DNA of 44,830 bases from Dehalococcoidia bacterium (GTDB lineage Bacteria > Chloroflexota > Dehalococcoidia > UBA2979): the NCBI GenBank assembly GCA_009692725.1, contig SHYP01000012.1, positions 1-44,830 on the forward strand, given 5' to 3'. The notes below the pieces were generated by a model. The model was not told the DNA's origin. It saw nothing but the letters and a program-made list of their open reading frames with translations, and did not search any database. Made by a program: the position numbers and the translations under genes. Positions 1-8,844 of the stretch are shown piece after piece (position 1 is the stretch's first letter; each line of letters opens with the position of its first letter).

Positions 1-1
1 G

Positions 2-640
2 GGCAACACGATCCCCTGGACGTACGTGTTCGACAAGGAGCCGACGCTCGAGTCGGGCGGGTACGGCAAGTGGGTGCGCCGCGACATCGCCGAGGCGAAG
101 GCGCTGCTCGCTGCGGCGGGCGCCGAGAAGCTCGTGCTGAACAACATCTTCTACGCCTACGACGTGAACTACGAGAAGATCCCGGAAGTGATTAGCCCGA
201 TGCTGCGCGAGGCCGGGATCACGATCGCCGGCGGCAAGGTCGACTACACCGAGTTCAACTCGCAGTGGACCGGCGCGAAGCTGCCGGAGTTCACCACCGG
301 CGGCTGGGCAACCACCGGCTTCGACGCGGACAACTACTTCCACGGCCACGTGCACTCGAAGTCGACCGGCAACCGCTGGCAGACCAACGACGCGGAGATC
401 GACGCCTGGGCGGACGCGCAGCAGGTGGAGCTGAACCCGGAGAAGCGCCGCGAGCTCTGGCGCAAGATCTGGGACAAGGATCTGGATCAAGCGTACCGCC
501 CGCCAACCGTGGCCGGGATCGCGATCCATGTGTACCAGCCGTGGATGCGCGGCGTGCGCTGGACGGGCACGGTGCCCGGCGACAACAGCTCGTACTACAG
601 CTGGGGCGACCAGGTGTGGTACGCCTGGCTCGACAAGTAG
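2..640 (+). CDS. ABC transporter solute-binding protein, family 5 (C-terminal part)
   Basis: The reading frame is open from the first bases of the window, so this is the C-terminal ~212 residues of a longer protein. It is a peptide/nickel/opine-type (family 5) extracellular binding protein that would deliver a ligand to an ABC permease. It aligns along its whole length with the complete paralogue at 10322-12121: both have a FDKEPT segment, a KVDYT segment, GFDAD, VHSKS, QQVEL, DNSS and end in WLDK. The ligand cannot be read from the sequence. No permease or ATPase gene follows. A strong hairpin terminator lies 25 bp after the stop. The family assignment is firm; the start lies outside the window. 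Confidence 0.85.
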   Translation, partial: GNTIPWTYVFDKEPTLESGGYGKWVRRDIAEAKALLAAAGAEKLVLNNIFYAYDVNYEKIPEVISPMLREAGITIAGGKVDYTEFNSQWTGAKLPEFTTGGWATTGFDADNYFHGHVHSKSTGNRWQTNDAEIDAWADAQQVELNPEKRRELWRKIWDKDLDQAYRPPTVAGIAIHVYQPWMRGVRWTGTVPGDNSSYYSWGDQVWYAWLDK

Positions 641-664
641 CGAGCCGCATCGCGCGACTGCGTT

Positions 665-692
665 GGAGGGCGCCGCAGATGCGGCGCCCTCC
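665..692 (+). terminator. Intrinsic-type hairpin terminator
   Basis: A perfect inverted repeat has 13-nt arms (665-677 and 680-692) around a GA centre and is followed by TCGTTGTC. It sits 25 bp after the stop of the solute-binding protein gene and before the next gene, so it most likely ends that transcript. The T-tract is weak, as is common in GC-rich genomes. Confidence 0.7.
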
Positions 693-834
693 TCGTTGTC
701 CGCCCGTGGCGTCGCGGCCCGGCGTCCGACGGCGCGCGCGACCGTCGATTGCGTGCGTGCTAGGCTGCGCTCTCCGCATGGCTGTGGAGCGCCGTGCCGC
801 CGCACGCGGGCGGCGCTAATGGACACGCCCACCG

Positions 835-2181
835 ATGGTGCAGCCTCCGCCCGCAGGCGCGACCGAGCCGCCCCCGCCGGCCTCGGGCAGCGCGACCCCT
901 GACGGCAGCGGACCCTCGCGCTGGTTCGCGCGCACCTTCGCCGCGCTGGACGACCCCAACTTCCGCCTGTTCTACATCAGCAACATCCTGCAGTTCGGGT
1001 CCATGCAGATGCAGCTCGTCGTGCGGGGCTGGCTCGTCTTCCACCTCACCGGCTCGTTCGCCGCGCTCGGCACGATGGCGCTCGCGAACGCGATTCCGCT
1101 CATCCTCTTCTCGCCGATCGGCGGCGTGATCGCCGATCGCGCGCCCAAGAAGACGGTGATCCAGATCGGGCAGGGCTACAACGCGGTCAACGCCGCGGCA
1201 CTCGCCATCCTCGCGGCCGGCTGGTTCGGCCTCGAGCTCCAGTTCTGGCACCTCTTCCTGAGCGCGTTCCTGCAGGGCGGCGTGAACTCGATCATGCAGC
1301 CCGCGCGGCAGTCGATGATCTCCGACCTCGTCCCGCGCGAGCGGCTCACGAACGCGATCGGCATCAACGCCTCCGGCCAGACGCTAATGCAACTCGTCGG
1401 GCCCGGCACTGCGGGCTTCATGATCGCGGCCGTGAGCCCGGCGATCGTGTTCGCGACTATGGCCGCGATGTACGCGCTGGCGATCACGTTCACGATGCGA
1501 CTACCGACGCGTCCGCTCTACGTCTTCGCACAGTCCGCCGCCGGGGTCGCGGCCGCACATGCGCCGCGACGCAGCCGCGGGGCTGGCGGCGTGAAGGATC
1601 TCGTCGACGGCATCCGCTACGTCACGCATGACCCGGCGATCCGCACGGTGATTGCCGTCAACTTCCTGATCGTCATCGTCGTCATGCCGTACACGATGCT
1701 GCTGCCGGGCTTCGTCAAAGAGGTGCTGCACAAGGGCGCGTTCGAGCAGGGCGCATTGTCGAGCGTGCAGGGCGTCGGCGCGCTCATCGGCGCGATGGTC
1801 GTCGCGTCGACGGGGTCGCGGGGCCGCGGCAAGCTGTTCATCGGCTGCGGCGCGGTGCTCGGCGTGGGCATTGTCGCGTTCGCCGTGTCGACGAACTACT
1901 GGGTCACGCTCCCGCTCATGGTGATGATCGGCGCCGGCCAGGCGGGGCGCATGGCGTTCGGCCAGGTGCTGATTCAGGCCTACTCCGCGGAGGAGTACCG
2001 CGGCCGCGTAATGTCGGTGTGGTTCATGGAGTTCGGACTGGTACAGTTCGGCACGTTCATCGTGGGCTTCCTCGCCGAGTGGTTCGGACCGCAGCTCGCG
2101 ATCGGCGGGCTGGCCGCGACGCTCGTCGTCGGCATGGCCGTCGTCGCGCTGTTCGTGCCGACGATGCGCAACCTGGAGTAG
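835..2181 (+). CDS. MFS transporter, MFS_3/EntS-like
   Basis: This 448-residue integral membrane protein belongs to the major facilitator superfamily and would export or import a small molecule by proton coupling. The N-terminus is proline/alanine rich (about 40 residues) and precedes the first helix. A segment near residue 40 reads DPNFRLFYISN, typical of the EntS/MFS_3 branch. The loop between helices 2 and 3 carries GGVIADRAPKK, the family's basic-loop signature. About a dozen hydrophobic helices follow. The next gene, a methyltransferase, starts 54 bp downstream on the same strand. The substrate cannot be predicted. An ATG at 822 is out of frame, so 835 is the supported start. Confidence 0.85.
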   Translation: MVQPPPAGATEPPPPASGSATPDGSGPSRWFARTFAALDDPNFRLFYISNILQFGSMQMQLVVRGWLVFHLTGSFAALGTMALANAIPLILFSPIGGVIADRAPKKTVIQIGQGYNAVNAAALAILAAGWFGLELQFWHLFLSAFLQGGVNSIMQPARQSMISDLVPRERLTNAIGINASGQTLMQLVGPGTAGFMIAAVSPAIVFATMAAMYALAITFTMRLPTRPLYVFAQSAAGVAAAHAPRRSRGAGGVKDLVDGIRYVTHDPAIRTVIAVNFLIVIVVMPYTMLLPGFVKEVLHKGAFEQGALSSVQGVGALIGAMVVASTGSRGRGKLFIGCGAVLGVGIVAFAVSTNYWVTLPLMVMIGAGQAGRMAFGQVLIQAYSAEEYRGRVMSVWFMEFGLVQFGTFIVGFLAEWFGPQLAIGGLAATLVVGMAVVALFVPTMRNLE

Positions 2182-2235
2182 CCCGCGCGACACGCAGGCA
2201 CGGCGCGGCTGGCCGCGATCGAGCAAGATAGGTGC

Positions 2236-2919
2236 GTGGAGACACCGCCGCGCAGCACCGCGTTCGAACTGTTCGCGCCAATCGCGGGCAGCTACGAGCG
2301 CTGGGCGACGGTGCTCAGCCTCGGCCAGGACCCGCGCTGGCGCGGCGAGCTCGTCGCCCGGCTCGAGCTGCCGCGCTCCGCGCGCGTGCTCGACGTCGCC
2401 ACCGGCACCGGCACGATCACGCGACTGCTCGAGCGCCGGGGCGCGCGCGTCGTGGCCACAGACCAGAGCGCACAGATGCTGGCGCGCGCGCGCGCCGGGG
2501 GCGCTACAACCGTGCTCGGGACCGCCGAGCAGCTGCCGTTCGCCAGCGCGTCGTTCGACGCGGTGACGTTCAGCTACCTGCTGCGGTACGTGCAGTCGCC
2601 GGCGGCGTGCATGGCCGAGCTCGTGCGCGTGCTGCGCCCGGGCGGGACGATCGGCATGCTGGAGTTCGGACGGCCGCGCGGGCCGTGGGGCCCGTGGTGG
2701 AGAGTCTACACACGCCTCGTGCTGCCCGCTGCCGGTGCCGTCATCGGCTCCGGATGGGGCCGCGTGGGCGCGTTCCTCGGGCCGAGCATCGATGCGTTCC
2801 ACGCCGCGTACCCGCCCGCGACGCTCGCCGCCCTGTGGACGGCGGTGGGGCTCGTCGACGTCCGCATGGCACGTCGCTCGCTCGGCGGCGGGCTCCTCAT
2901 GTGGGCGCGCCGGCCGTGA
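2236..2919 (+). CDS. Class I SAM-dependent methyltransferase, UbiE-like
   Basis: This 227-residue protein has a GTG start. It has the Rossmann SAM-binding motif I (LDVATGTGTITRLL) near residue 50, an acidic motif II region (VVATDQS), a motif around SFDAVTFSYLLRYV and a post-motif LRPGGTIGMLEF. This order matches UbiE/MenG and related methyltransferases of quinones or small lipids. Its stop overlaps the GTG of the next gene, a predicted UbiA-like membrane protein. The pair therefore look co-translated and may act on a prenylated or quinone-type substrate; that role is inference. It is not called menG because the demethylmenaquinone pathway is not visible here. Confidence 0.8.
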   Translation: METPPRSTAFELFAPIAGSYERWATVLSLGQDPRWRGELVARLELPRSARVLDVATGTGTITRLLERRGARVVATDQSAQMLARARAGGATTVLGTAEQLPFASASFDAVTFSYLLRYVQSPAACMAELVRVLRPGGTIGMLEFGRPRGPWGPWWRVYTRLVLPAAGAVIGSGWGRVGAFLGPSIDAFHAAYPPATLAALWTAVGLVDVRMARRSLGGGLLMWARRP

Positions 2920-3629
2920 ACCGGCCGGCGTTCTATGCGCGCACGGGAACCGCCACGGGTGACCTGCTGGCGATCCTGCACCCCCCTTATACGCTGTGGC
3001 ATCTCTCGTACGTGTGCATCGGCGCGGGGCTCGCGACGGCGATCGACTGGGTGCGACTGGCCGGTACGCTCGCCGCGTTCCTGCTCGGGACGGGCGTCGC
3101 CGCGCACGCGCTCGACGAGTGGCATTCGCGGCCACTGCGCACGGCGCTGAGCGACCGGGTACTGCTCGCGCTTGCGTCCGCTGCGTTATTGGGCGCAAGC
3201 GGCATCGGGGTCGCGGGCGCGTTCGTGATCTCACCGTGGCTACTCGCGTGGGCCGCCGCGGGCACGCTGCTCGCGATCGCGTACGCACTCGAGTGGCGGC
3301 GCTGGTTGCACACCGAGCCGGGATTCGCGTTCGCGTGGGGTGCGTTCCCGGTGCTGGCCGCGTTCTGGGCGCAGGCGGAGACGCTGAGCCTCGCAGCGCT
3401 GGCGGTCGCGCTCGCGGCGGCGCTGCTCAGCGGCGCACAACGCGCGCTGAGCACACCGGCGCGCTTCGTCCGGCGGGAGACGGCGCGCGCCGTCGCCTCG
3501 TTCGAGGGTGCGCCGGGCGACAGCGCGTGGGACCGGGAACGGCTGCTGGCGACGTGGGAGCGGCCGTTGAAGCTGCTCACCGCAGCGCTGGTCGCGCTCG
3601 CCGCCGGCATGCTCCTGCGGCATGCGTAG
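2916..3629 (+). CDS. Polytopic membrane protein, possibly UbiA-like
   Basis: The GTG start at 2916 overlaps the TGA of the methyltransferase (GTGA), giving 237 residues. The protein has about seven hydrophobic segments. Near residue 20 it reads LHPPYTLWHLSY, and a loop after the second helix reads AHALDEWHSRPL, which resembles the acidic loop of UbiA-superfamily prenyltransferases. Canonical NDxxDxxxD motifs are not seen, so enzymatic activity is uncertain. The C-terminal ~50 residues form a charged segment followed by a last helix. Overlap with the methyltransferase suggests a joint job, for example lipid-quinone modification. This is a family-level guess from short motifs. Confidence 0.6.
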   Translation: MNRPAFYARTGTATGDLLAILHPPYTLWHLSYVCIGAGLATAIDWVRLAGTLAAFLLGTGVAAHALDEWHSRPLRTALSDRVLLALASAALLGASGIGVAGAFVISPWLLAWAAAGTLLAIAYALEWRRWLHTEPGFAFAWGAFPVLAAFWAQAETLSLAALAVALAAALLSGAQRALSTPARFVRRETARAVASFEGAPGDSAWDRERLLATWERPLKLLTAALVALAAGMLLRHA

Positions 3630-3643
3630 CCTGGCGATCGCGA

Positions 3644-3659
3644 CCGTCCCGCAGGACGG
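3644..3659 (+). terminator. Small hairpin after the membrane-protein gene
   Basis: CCGTCC (3644-3649) pairs with GGACGG (3654-3659) around a CGCA loop, 15 bp after the stop at 3629. There is no T-tract. It could be a weak terminator. Confidence 0.35.
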
Positions 3660-3682
3660 CGCGGCGGGAAGCGAACGTGCGC

Positions 3683-3755
3683 GGCGGGAGCGCGGCGGGG
3701 CGACCCACATGAGACGGGCAGGTCGCCCCACAGACGGTTTCGAAGTTCAACGGCG
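3683..3755 (-). pseudogene. Degenerate tRNA-Sec-like sequence
   Basis: This stretch aligns with the tRNA-Sec gene at 12400-12497 in the same orientation. It starts with the same GGCGGGAG (plus strand), shares most bases across the T-arm side, and has an exact 19-nt match, GTCGCCCCACAGACGGTTT, at 3722-3740 and 12442-12460. The rest is diverged. The T-loop is lost, the anticodon stem no longer pairs and the anticodon position would read CGA-like rather than UCA, so it cannot fold as a tRNA. It is either a dead duplicate or an attachment-site-like repeat left by an integrated element. The homology is seen directly; the origin is inference. Confidence 0.6.
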
Positions 3756-3871
3756 CCTGTCCGAATGGTCACGAGGCGTGGCGTGGCGTGCCATTTGGTC
3801 CGGGTTTCCGCCCCCCGCGAGGCTCACCTCCCCTCCTAGCACCCGGCATCGATTCCTCTGAAGGTGCGAGC

Positions 3872-4285
3872 GTGACCAGGTTCATCGTCGACGGAATGAA
3901 CGTGATCGGAGCGCGACCGACCGGGTGGTGGCGGGACGTCGGCGCGGCCTTTATCGACCTCCTCAGCCGGCTGGAGGAGCACGCCCATACTACCGGAGAC
4001 GAGGTGACGCTGGTCCTTGAAGGCCGCTTTGAAACCGTCCTCACGGAAGCGAATCACGACGGGGTGTCCGTGGTGCATGCTCGGCGTCGCGGTCGCGACG
4101 CCGCGGACGACCGCATCATGGAGATCGTCGCAGCGGACGCGAAGCCCGGAACCCTGATCGTCGTAACGTCTGACCGCGTCCTCCGCATGCGTGTCGAACA
4201 ACTCGGTGCGTCCGCGATCGGCGCCACAGCCTTCCTGGCACGACTTGGCGCCCAGACTTCGACCGGCACTGGGGAGATCGCGTAG
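3872..4285 (+). CDS. NYN-domain (PIN-like) protein, YacP-type putative nuclease
   Basis: This 137-residue protein starts at GTG 3872, preceded by an AAGGTG ribosome-binding site; the homologous block FIVDGMNVIG begins at residue 4. NYN/PIN-like folds are metal-dependent RNases. Conserved acidic residues are visible: Asp7 and Asn10 in the first strand, Asp79-Asp80 in a DAADDRIMEI motif, and Asp101 in VVTSDR. The length matches single-domain actinobacterial and chloroflexal NYN proteins. It lies between a tRNA-Sec-like remnant and a decayed ammonium-transport cluster, and appears intact. The target RNA is unknown. Confidence 0.75.
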   Translation: MTRFIVDGMNVIGARPTGWWRDVGAAFIDLLSRLEEHAHTTGDEVTLVLEGRFETVLTEANHDGVSVVHARRRGRDAADDRIMEIVAADAKPGTLIVVTSDRVLRMRVEQLGASAIGATAFLARLGAQTSTGTGEIA

Positions 4286-4452
4286 CTGACGTTCGGCCCG
4301 GCAAGCCGTGACGACAGGGTGCACCGCGCTGTCGGCGTCCATCGCGTCCGCGAGCGGGCGCAGCCTTGAACGGGCGGCAGCGATCGACGAGGCGAAGGGC
4401 GGCGGCGCGCACATGATGTGAGCGCGGCAGCGCGGCTCCCGTACCGCGCAAT

Positions 4453-4694
4453 GGCGGTGCGCAGGCGCTCGGCGTGTTCGGTCGCTCCGGCCGCACTGCG
4501 AATACCCGACCTCGGGCCGGGGGCACCAGCCTGGCGCTGTTCACGGCGCTCAAGGCGCTCGGTATCTATCGGTCCAAGCCGGAGGAGGAGCTGGCCGGGC
4601 TCGACGTCCCCGAGATGGGGGGCACGCGTACCCGGTGCAGGAGATGGCCGGGCTGCGCGCACCAGCGCCCGTCGGGACATTTGTCTCCTCTTGA
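4453..4694 (+). pseudogene. amt: Ammonium transporter (Amt) C-terminal remnant, frameshifted
   Basis: Only the C-terminal end of an Amt/Rh-type ammonium channel is recognisable. A hydrophobic stretch TSLALFTALKALGI is followed by the hallmark cytoplasmic tail EEELAGLDVPEMG. The frame then changes at a run of six G (about 4616-4621); in the new frame it continues HAYPVQEMAG and ends with TGA at 4692-4694. With two fewer G the tail would read EMGHAYP, which fits the family. The rest of the ~400-residue channel is absent; 4286-4452 shows no Amt homology. It precedes the broken regulator and P-II genes, the usual partners of amt. Confidence 0.65.
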
Positions 4695-4721
4695 TCGCAA
4701 CACGGTGACTCGGCCGGACGG

Positions 4722-5847
<1,126 letters not shown>

Positions 5848-5882
5848 TGCGCGCCATCGCCCAAGGCGGCTGGGAGCCGGGA

Positions 5883-7160
5883 CTACTCGACGACCCCCGC
5901 TGAGCGCAGCTCCGCGATCTCGCCAGCCGACAGGCCGAGCTCGCTGAGTACCTCGTCCGAGTGCTGGCCGAGGGCTGGCGCCGGCACATCGGTCCCGGTT
6001 CGGAACCGGGAGTGGTACGTCACCGGTCCAGGCCAGCGCTCGGGTCCGGTGACGGAGTGATCGACGTTGATCATGTACCCCATCGCCTGTACCTGCGGGT
6101 CGTCCGCCATGTCCTCCGGCAGGTTCACTTTCGAGACGGGCGCGCCGGAAGCATCGAACGCCGCGATCCACTCGTCCATCGTCCTGGTAAGCAAGGTCGC
6201 GCGAATGCGCTCGCTGAGCGCGTCGACGCGCTCGCCCCACAGCGGGTCGACGGCGTTGAAGTCGGGGTCGAGCATCGGGTCGTCGGTAATCCCCAGCACC
6301 TGCCGCATCTGCTGGTGGTTGCGCGGCGTCAGCGCGCCGAGTGTGATCGCGCCGTCCCGCACGCGGTACGTGTTGTAGTAGTTGCCAAACGCCCGCCCGG
6401 TCCGCCGCCGCGTGTCGCGTGCCTCGACGATCGCCGACCACGGCGCGCCTTCGGCTCGCAGACGCGCGACCTCCTCCATCACCGGGCGCTGGAGGATTTC
6501 GTCGGACGCCGGCAGTTTGCCGACGCTGCCCGCCTGGATCGAAAGCGCCGTCGCCAGCAGCGATGTCTTGATGTGGTCGCCCTCGCCGCTGACCGCGCGC
6601 CGGAAGAGCGCGGCGCAGATGCCCATGGCCGCGGCCAGCCCAGTCGAGTAGTCGCCGATCGCCGTGCTCGTGATCTGGCGGGGCGCGCCGAACTCGTTCA
6701 CCTTGCCTTCGCCCGCCATCAACCCCGAGTACGCCTGCGCGACGATGTCCGAGCCGGAACGCGTGGCGCTCGGTCCCTGGTCGCCGAAGCCAGTGTTCGC
6801 CATGTACACAATGTCCGGGCGGAAGCGGCTCAGCGTGTCGTAGCCGACGCCGAGGCGCTCCGGCACGCCCGCGCGCGAGTTGATGATGAACACGTCGAAC
6901 TGCGGAATCACCCGATGCACAAGCGCCTGCGCCTCCGGGCGCTGCAGGTCCAGCACCAGGCTCCGCTTGCCGCGATTGAGCGCGTGGAACGCCTTCGACT
7001 CGCCCGGCATGAAGCCGCCGATGAGCCGGGCGCCCTCACCGCCCGGGGGCTCGACCTTCACGACCTCCGCGCCGAGGTCGGCGAGCGTCATCCCGCAGTA
7101 GGACCCTACGACGATCTGGCTGACCTCGAACACCTTGATGCCCGCCAGCGGACCGGCCAT
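5883..7160 (-). CDS. CaiB/BaiF family (class III) CoA-transferase
   Basis: This 425-residue protein belongs to the formyl-CoA transferase family, which moves CoA between carboxylic acids through an aspartyl-CoA thioester. It begins PLAGIKVFEVSQIVVG and has ADLGAEVVKVEPPGGE near residue 28. The GDYSTG motif places the catalytic aspartate at 170 (Asp169 in formyl-CoA transferase). The C-terminal domain has the usual ALGQHSDEVL. The start ATG gives full family length. It faces an enoyl-CoA hydratase and transporters in the same accessory region, consistent with catabolism of an imported organic acid. The actual acid cannot be predicted. Confidence 0.88.
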   Translation of the reverse strand: MAGPLAGIKVFEVSQIVVGSYCGMTLADLGAEVVKVEPPGGEGARLIGGFMPGESKAFHALNRGKRSLVLDLQRPEAQALVHRVIPQFDVFIINSRAGVPERLGVGYDTLSRFRPDIVYMANTGFGDQGPSATRSGSDIVAQAYSGLMAGEGKVNEFGAPRQITSTAIGDYSTGLAAAMGICAALFRRAVSGEGDHIKTSLLATALSIQAGSVGKLPASDEILQRPVMEEVARLRAEGAPWSAIVEARDTRRRTGRAFGNYYNTYRVRDGAITLGALTPRNHQQMRQVLGITDDPMLDPDFNAVDPLWGERVDALSERIRATLLTRTMDEWIAAFDASGAPVSKVNLPEDMADDPQVQAMGYMINVDHSVTGPERWPGPVTYHSRFRTGTDVPAPALGQHSDEVLSELGLSAGEIAELRSAGVVE

Positions 7161-7271
7161 CGCGCCCTCCCCCTCGTCGTGTGCCGTCGCAGGACGTTGT
7201 ACTACACGCGCGGAGTCCAGGCGCTATCGCGGCGCCGCCGCCGGCCGTCTGTGCCCTTCTGCCCACCCGGC

Positions 7272-7727
7272 CTACCGCCCGAAGAAGCGCCGCAACGAGC
7301 CCATGAGCCCACCGCCGCCGCCGCCGCGCCGTCGCGCGGCGTGCCACGCGGCCTCGGCGCCCGGCACCCGGCGGAGCCCCCGGCCACGCGCCTGCAGCAC
7401 CGCCAGCACCTCGCGGTCCTCCCCGGCGTCCAGCCAGTACCCGTGCTCGTCGTCACACGTATCGAGCTCGACGTTGTGCGCGCGGTAGTTGAACGCCGTC
7501 ATCGGCCGGTCGCAGGCCGGGCACGGCAGCTCAGAGGGGCGCCGCGCATAGTCGACCGTGGCCCGGCGCGTCGTCTCGTCCGCGCGCTTCGCCTCGAGCG
7601 CATCGAGCTCGTGTGCGTCGAGCCAGAGCCCACGGCAGTTCGGGCAGCGATCGACGTCGATGCCCTGCATCCGCTCGGCGACGAGCGTCCCGCCATCCCG
7701 CGGGCATGCGAGCGCCCGATCCGCCAT
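7272..7727 (-). CDS. Double zf-TFIIB zinc-ribbon protein
   Basis: This 151-residue protein has two zinc-ribbon units of the zf-TFIIB type. The first reads CPRDGGTL with a later CPNCRGLWLDAHEL (residues about 8-41). The second reads CPACDRPM with CDDEHGYWLDAGE (about 68-101). The C-terminus is Arg/Gly rich with a run of six glycines and ends GSLRRFFGR. Such small proteins are widespread but functionally undefined; nucleic-acid or protein binding is likely. It is transcribed divergently from the enoyl-CoA hydratase gene, 222 bp away. The plus-strand sequence at about 7813-7842 in that gap is a GGTGGCGGC-rich run. Confidence 0.75.
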   Translation of the reverse strand: MADRALACPRDGGTLVAERMQGIDVDRCPNCRGLWLDAHELDALEAKRADETTRRATVDYARRPSELPCPACDRPMTAFNYRAHNVELDTCDDEHGYWLDAGEDREVLAVLQARGRGLRRVPGAEAAWHAARRRGGGGGGLMGSLRRFFGR

Positions 7728-7949
7728 GTCGCTGCTCCTTGCTCGCCATGCGTCGCTGGTCGGAAGGCGACGGCTCGCACCACGTTACACGAACGGCGCG
7801 ACGCCATCGTGCGGTCCCGGCGGTGGCGGCGGTGGCGGCGGATCGGTGATTCCTCAGTATCCGCCACCCGGCGTGGAAGCGGCCACGCCACCAGTTGGCG
7901 GTGTTGGATTATGCTGCGACACCGGTCAGATAACAGAGAAGGAGCATTG

Positions 7950-8729
7950 ATGCCCGACCTCTTGTATGAGAAGCAGGACGGTTACGCGATCTTCACGATG
8001 AACCGCCCGGAACGCTTGAACGCGCTCGGCGGTTCGATGAACGAGGCGCGGGTCGCTGCCCTCGCCGACTTCAACGCCGACCCGAAGATGCGCGTGGGCA
8101 TCATCACCGGCGCGGGACGGGCTTTCTCCGCGGGCGGCGACCTCAAGGAGATGGCCGAGCGCGCGGCTCAGGGGAAGGCCCCGGTGTCGGCCGGCTCGGG
8201 CGGTGGGGCAGCGTCCTCCATGGGATTCTCGACCAGCCCGAAGCCGTTCATCGCTGCGGTGAACGGCCTGGCCATCGGCGGAGGCCTCGAGACCGCGCTC
8301 GACTGCGACCTGCGCATCGCCTCCACGGAGGCGTTCTTCGGGCTCTTCGAGCCGAAGCGCGGGATCATGGCCGGGTATGGCATCCACCACCTGCCGCGAA
8401 TCATCAACCTCACGCACGCGAACTACATCCTCCTCACCGCGGAGCGGTTCAGCGCCCAGCAGGCGAAGGAGTGGGGCGTCGTGAACGAGGTGGTCGAACC
8501 GGCCCGCCTGCTTCCACGCTCGATCGAGATCGCGCAAACGATCATGGAGAGTGCGCCGCTCTCGGTTGAGGGCACGAAGGCGATCGTGCGCGCCTGGCGG
8601 CTCGCGAACATGGACGAGTCGATGCGGCTCTATGAGTGGGTCGGCCGCACCGTGTTCAACTCGGACGATGCCAAGGAAGGCCCGACCGCGTTCGCGGAAA
8701 AGCGCGCTGCCAACTGGGTGGGTCGCTAG
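7950..8729 (+). CDS. Enoyl-CoA hydratase/isomerase family protein
   Basis: This 259-residue crotonase-fold protein starts at ATG 7950, behind a GAAGGAG site. The oxyanion-hole segments are AFSAGGDL (58-65) and NGLAIGGGLE (105-114). Both glutamates that act in hydration are at the expected spacing: Glu114 and Glu134 (in FEPKRG). It would hydrate a 2-enoyl-CoA to a 3-hydroxyacyl-CoA in the cytosol. It lies near a CaiB-type CoA-transferase and transporters, in keeping with acyl-CoA catabolism. The exact acyl chain is unknown. The frame remains open upstream by chance; homology starts only at MPDLLYE. Confidence 0.88.
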   Translation: MPDLLYEKQDGYAIFTMNRPERLNALGGSMNEARVAALADFNADPKMRVGIITGAGRAFSAGGDLKEMAERAAQGKAPVSAGSGGGAASSMGFSTSPKPFIAAVNGLAIGGGLETALDCDLRIASTEAFFGLFEPKRGIMAGYGIHHLPRIINLTHANYILLTAERFSAQQAKEWGVVNEVVEPARLLPRSIEIAQTIMESAPLSVEGTKAIVRAWRLANMDESMRLYEWVGRTVFNSDDAKEGPTAFAEKRAANWVGR

Positions 8730-8744
8730 CTCGACTGTTGACGC

Positions 8745-8784
8745 GGGCCAGGATCGGGGTGACGGCACCTCGATCCTGGCCCGG
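8745..8784. terminator. Bidirectional hairpin terminator
   Basis: CGGGCCAGGATCG (8745-8757) pairs perfectly with CGATCCTGGCCCG (8772-8784), and the loop can extend the stem with GGTG/CACC. It lies between the convergent enoyl-CoA hydratase (plus) and MFS transporter (minus) genes and would serve both. Confidence 0.7.
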
Positions 8785-8844
8785 CGCTGGAACGTAGCGG
8801 TCGGTCCCAGCGAGGCGAACCCAAGCCGCACGCGACCGCTCGCG

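Noticed and set aside
1501..3288. Long open frame on the minus strand across 1.5-3.3 kb
   Set aside because: It is antisense to clear MFS and methyltransferase genes, is Arg/Ala/Pro rich and has no domain; it is a by-product of high GC.
7813..7842. GGTGGCGGC-rich run as a functional repeat or G-quadruplex
   Set aside because: It is short and in a GC-rich gap; nothing further supports a role.
5961..7949. Long N-terminal extension of the enoyl-CoA hydratase frame
   Set aside because: It is antisense to the CoA-transferase and zinc-ribbon genes; homology and a ribosome-binding site start only at 7950.
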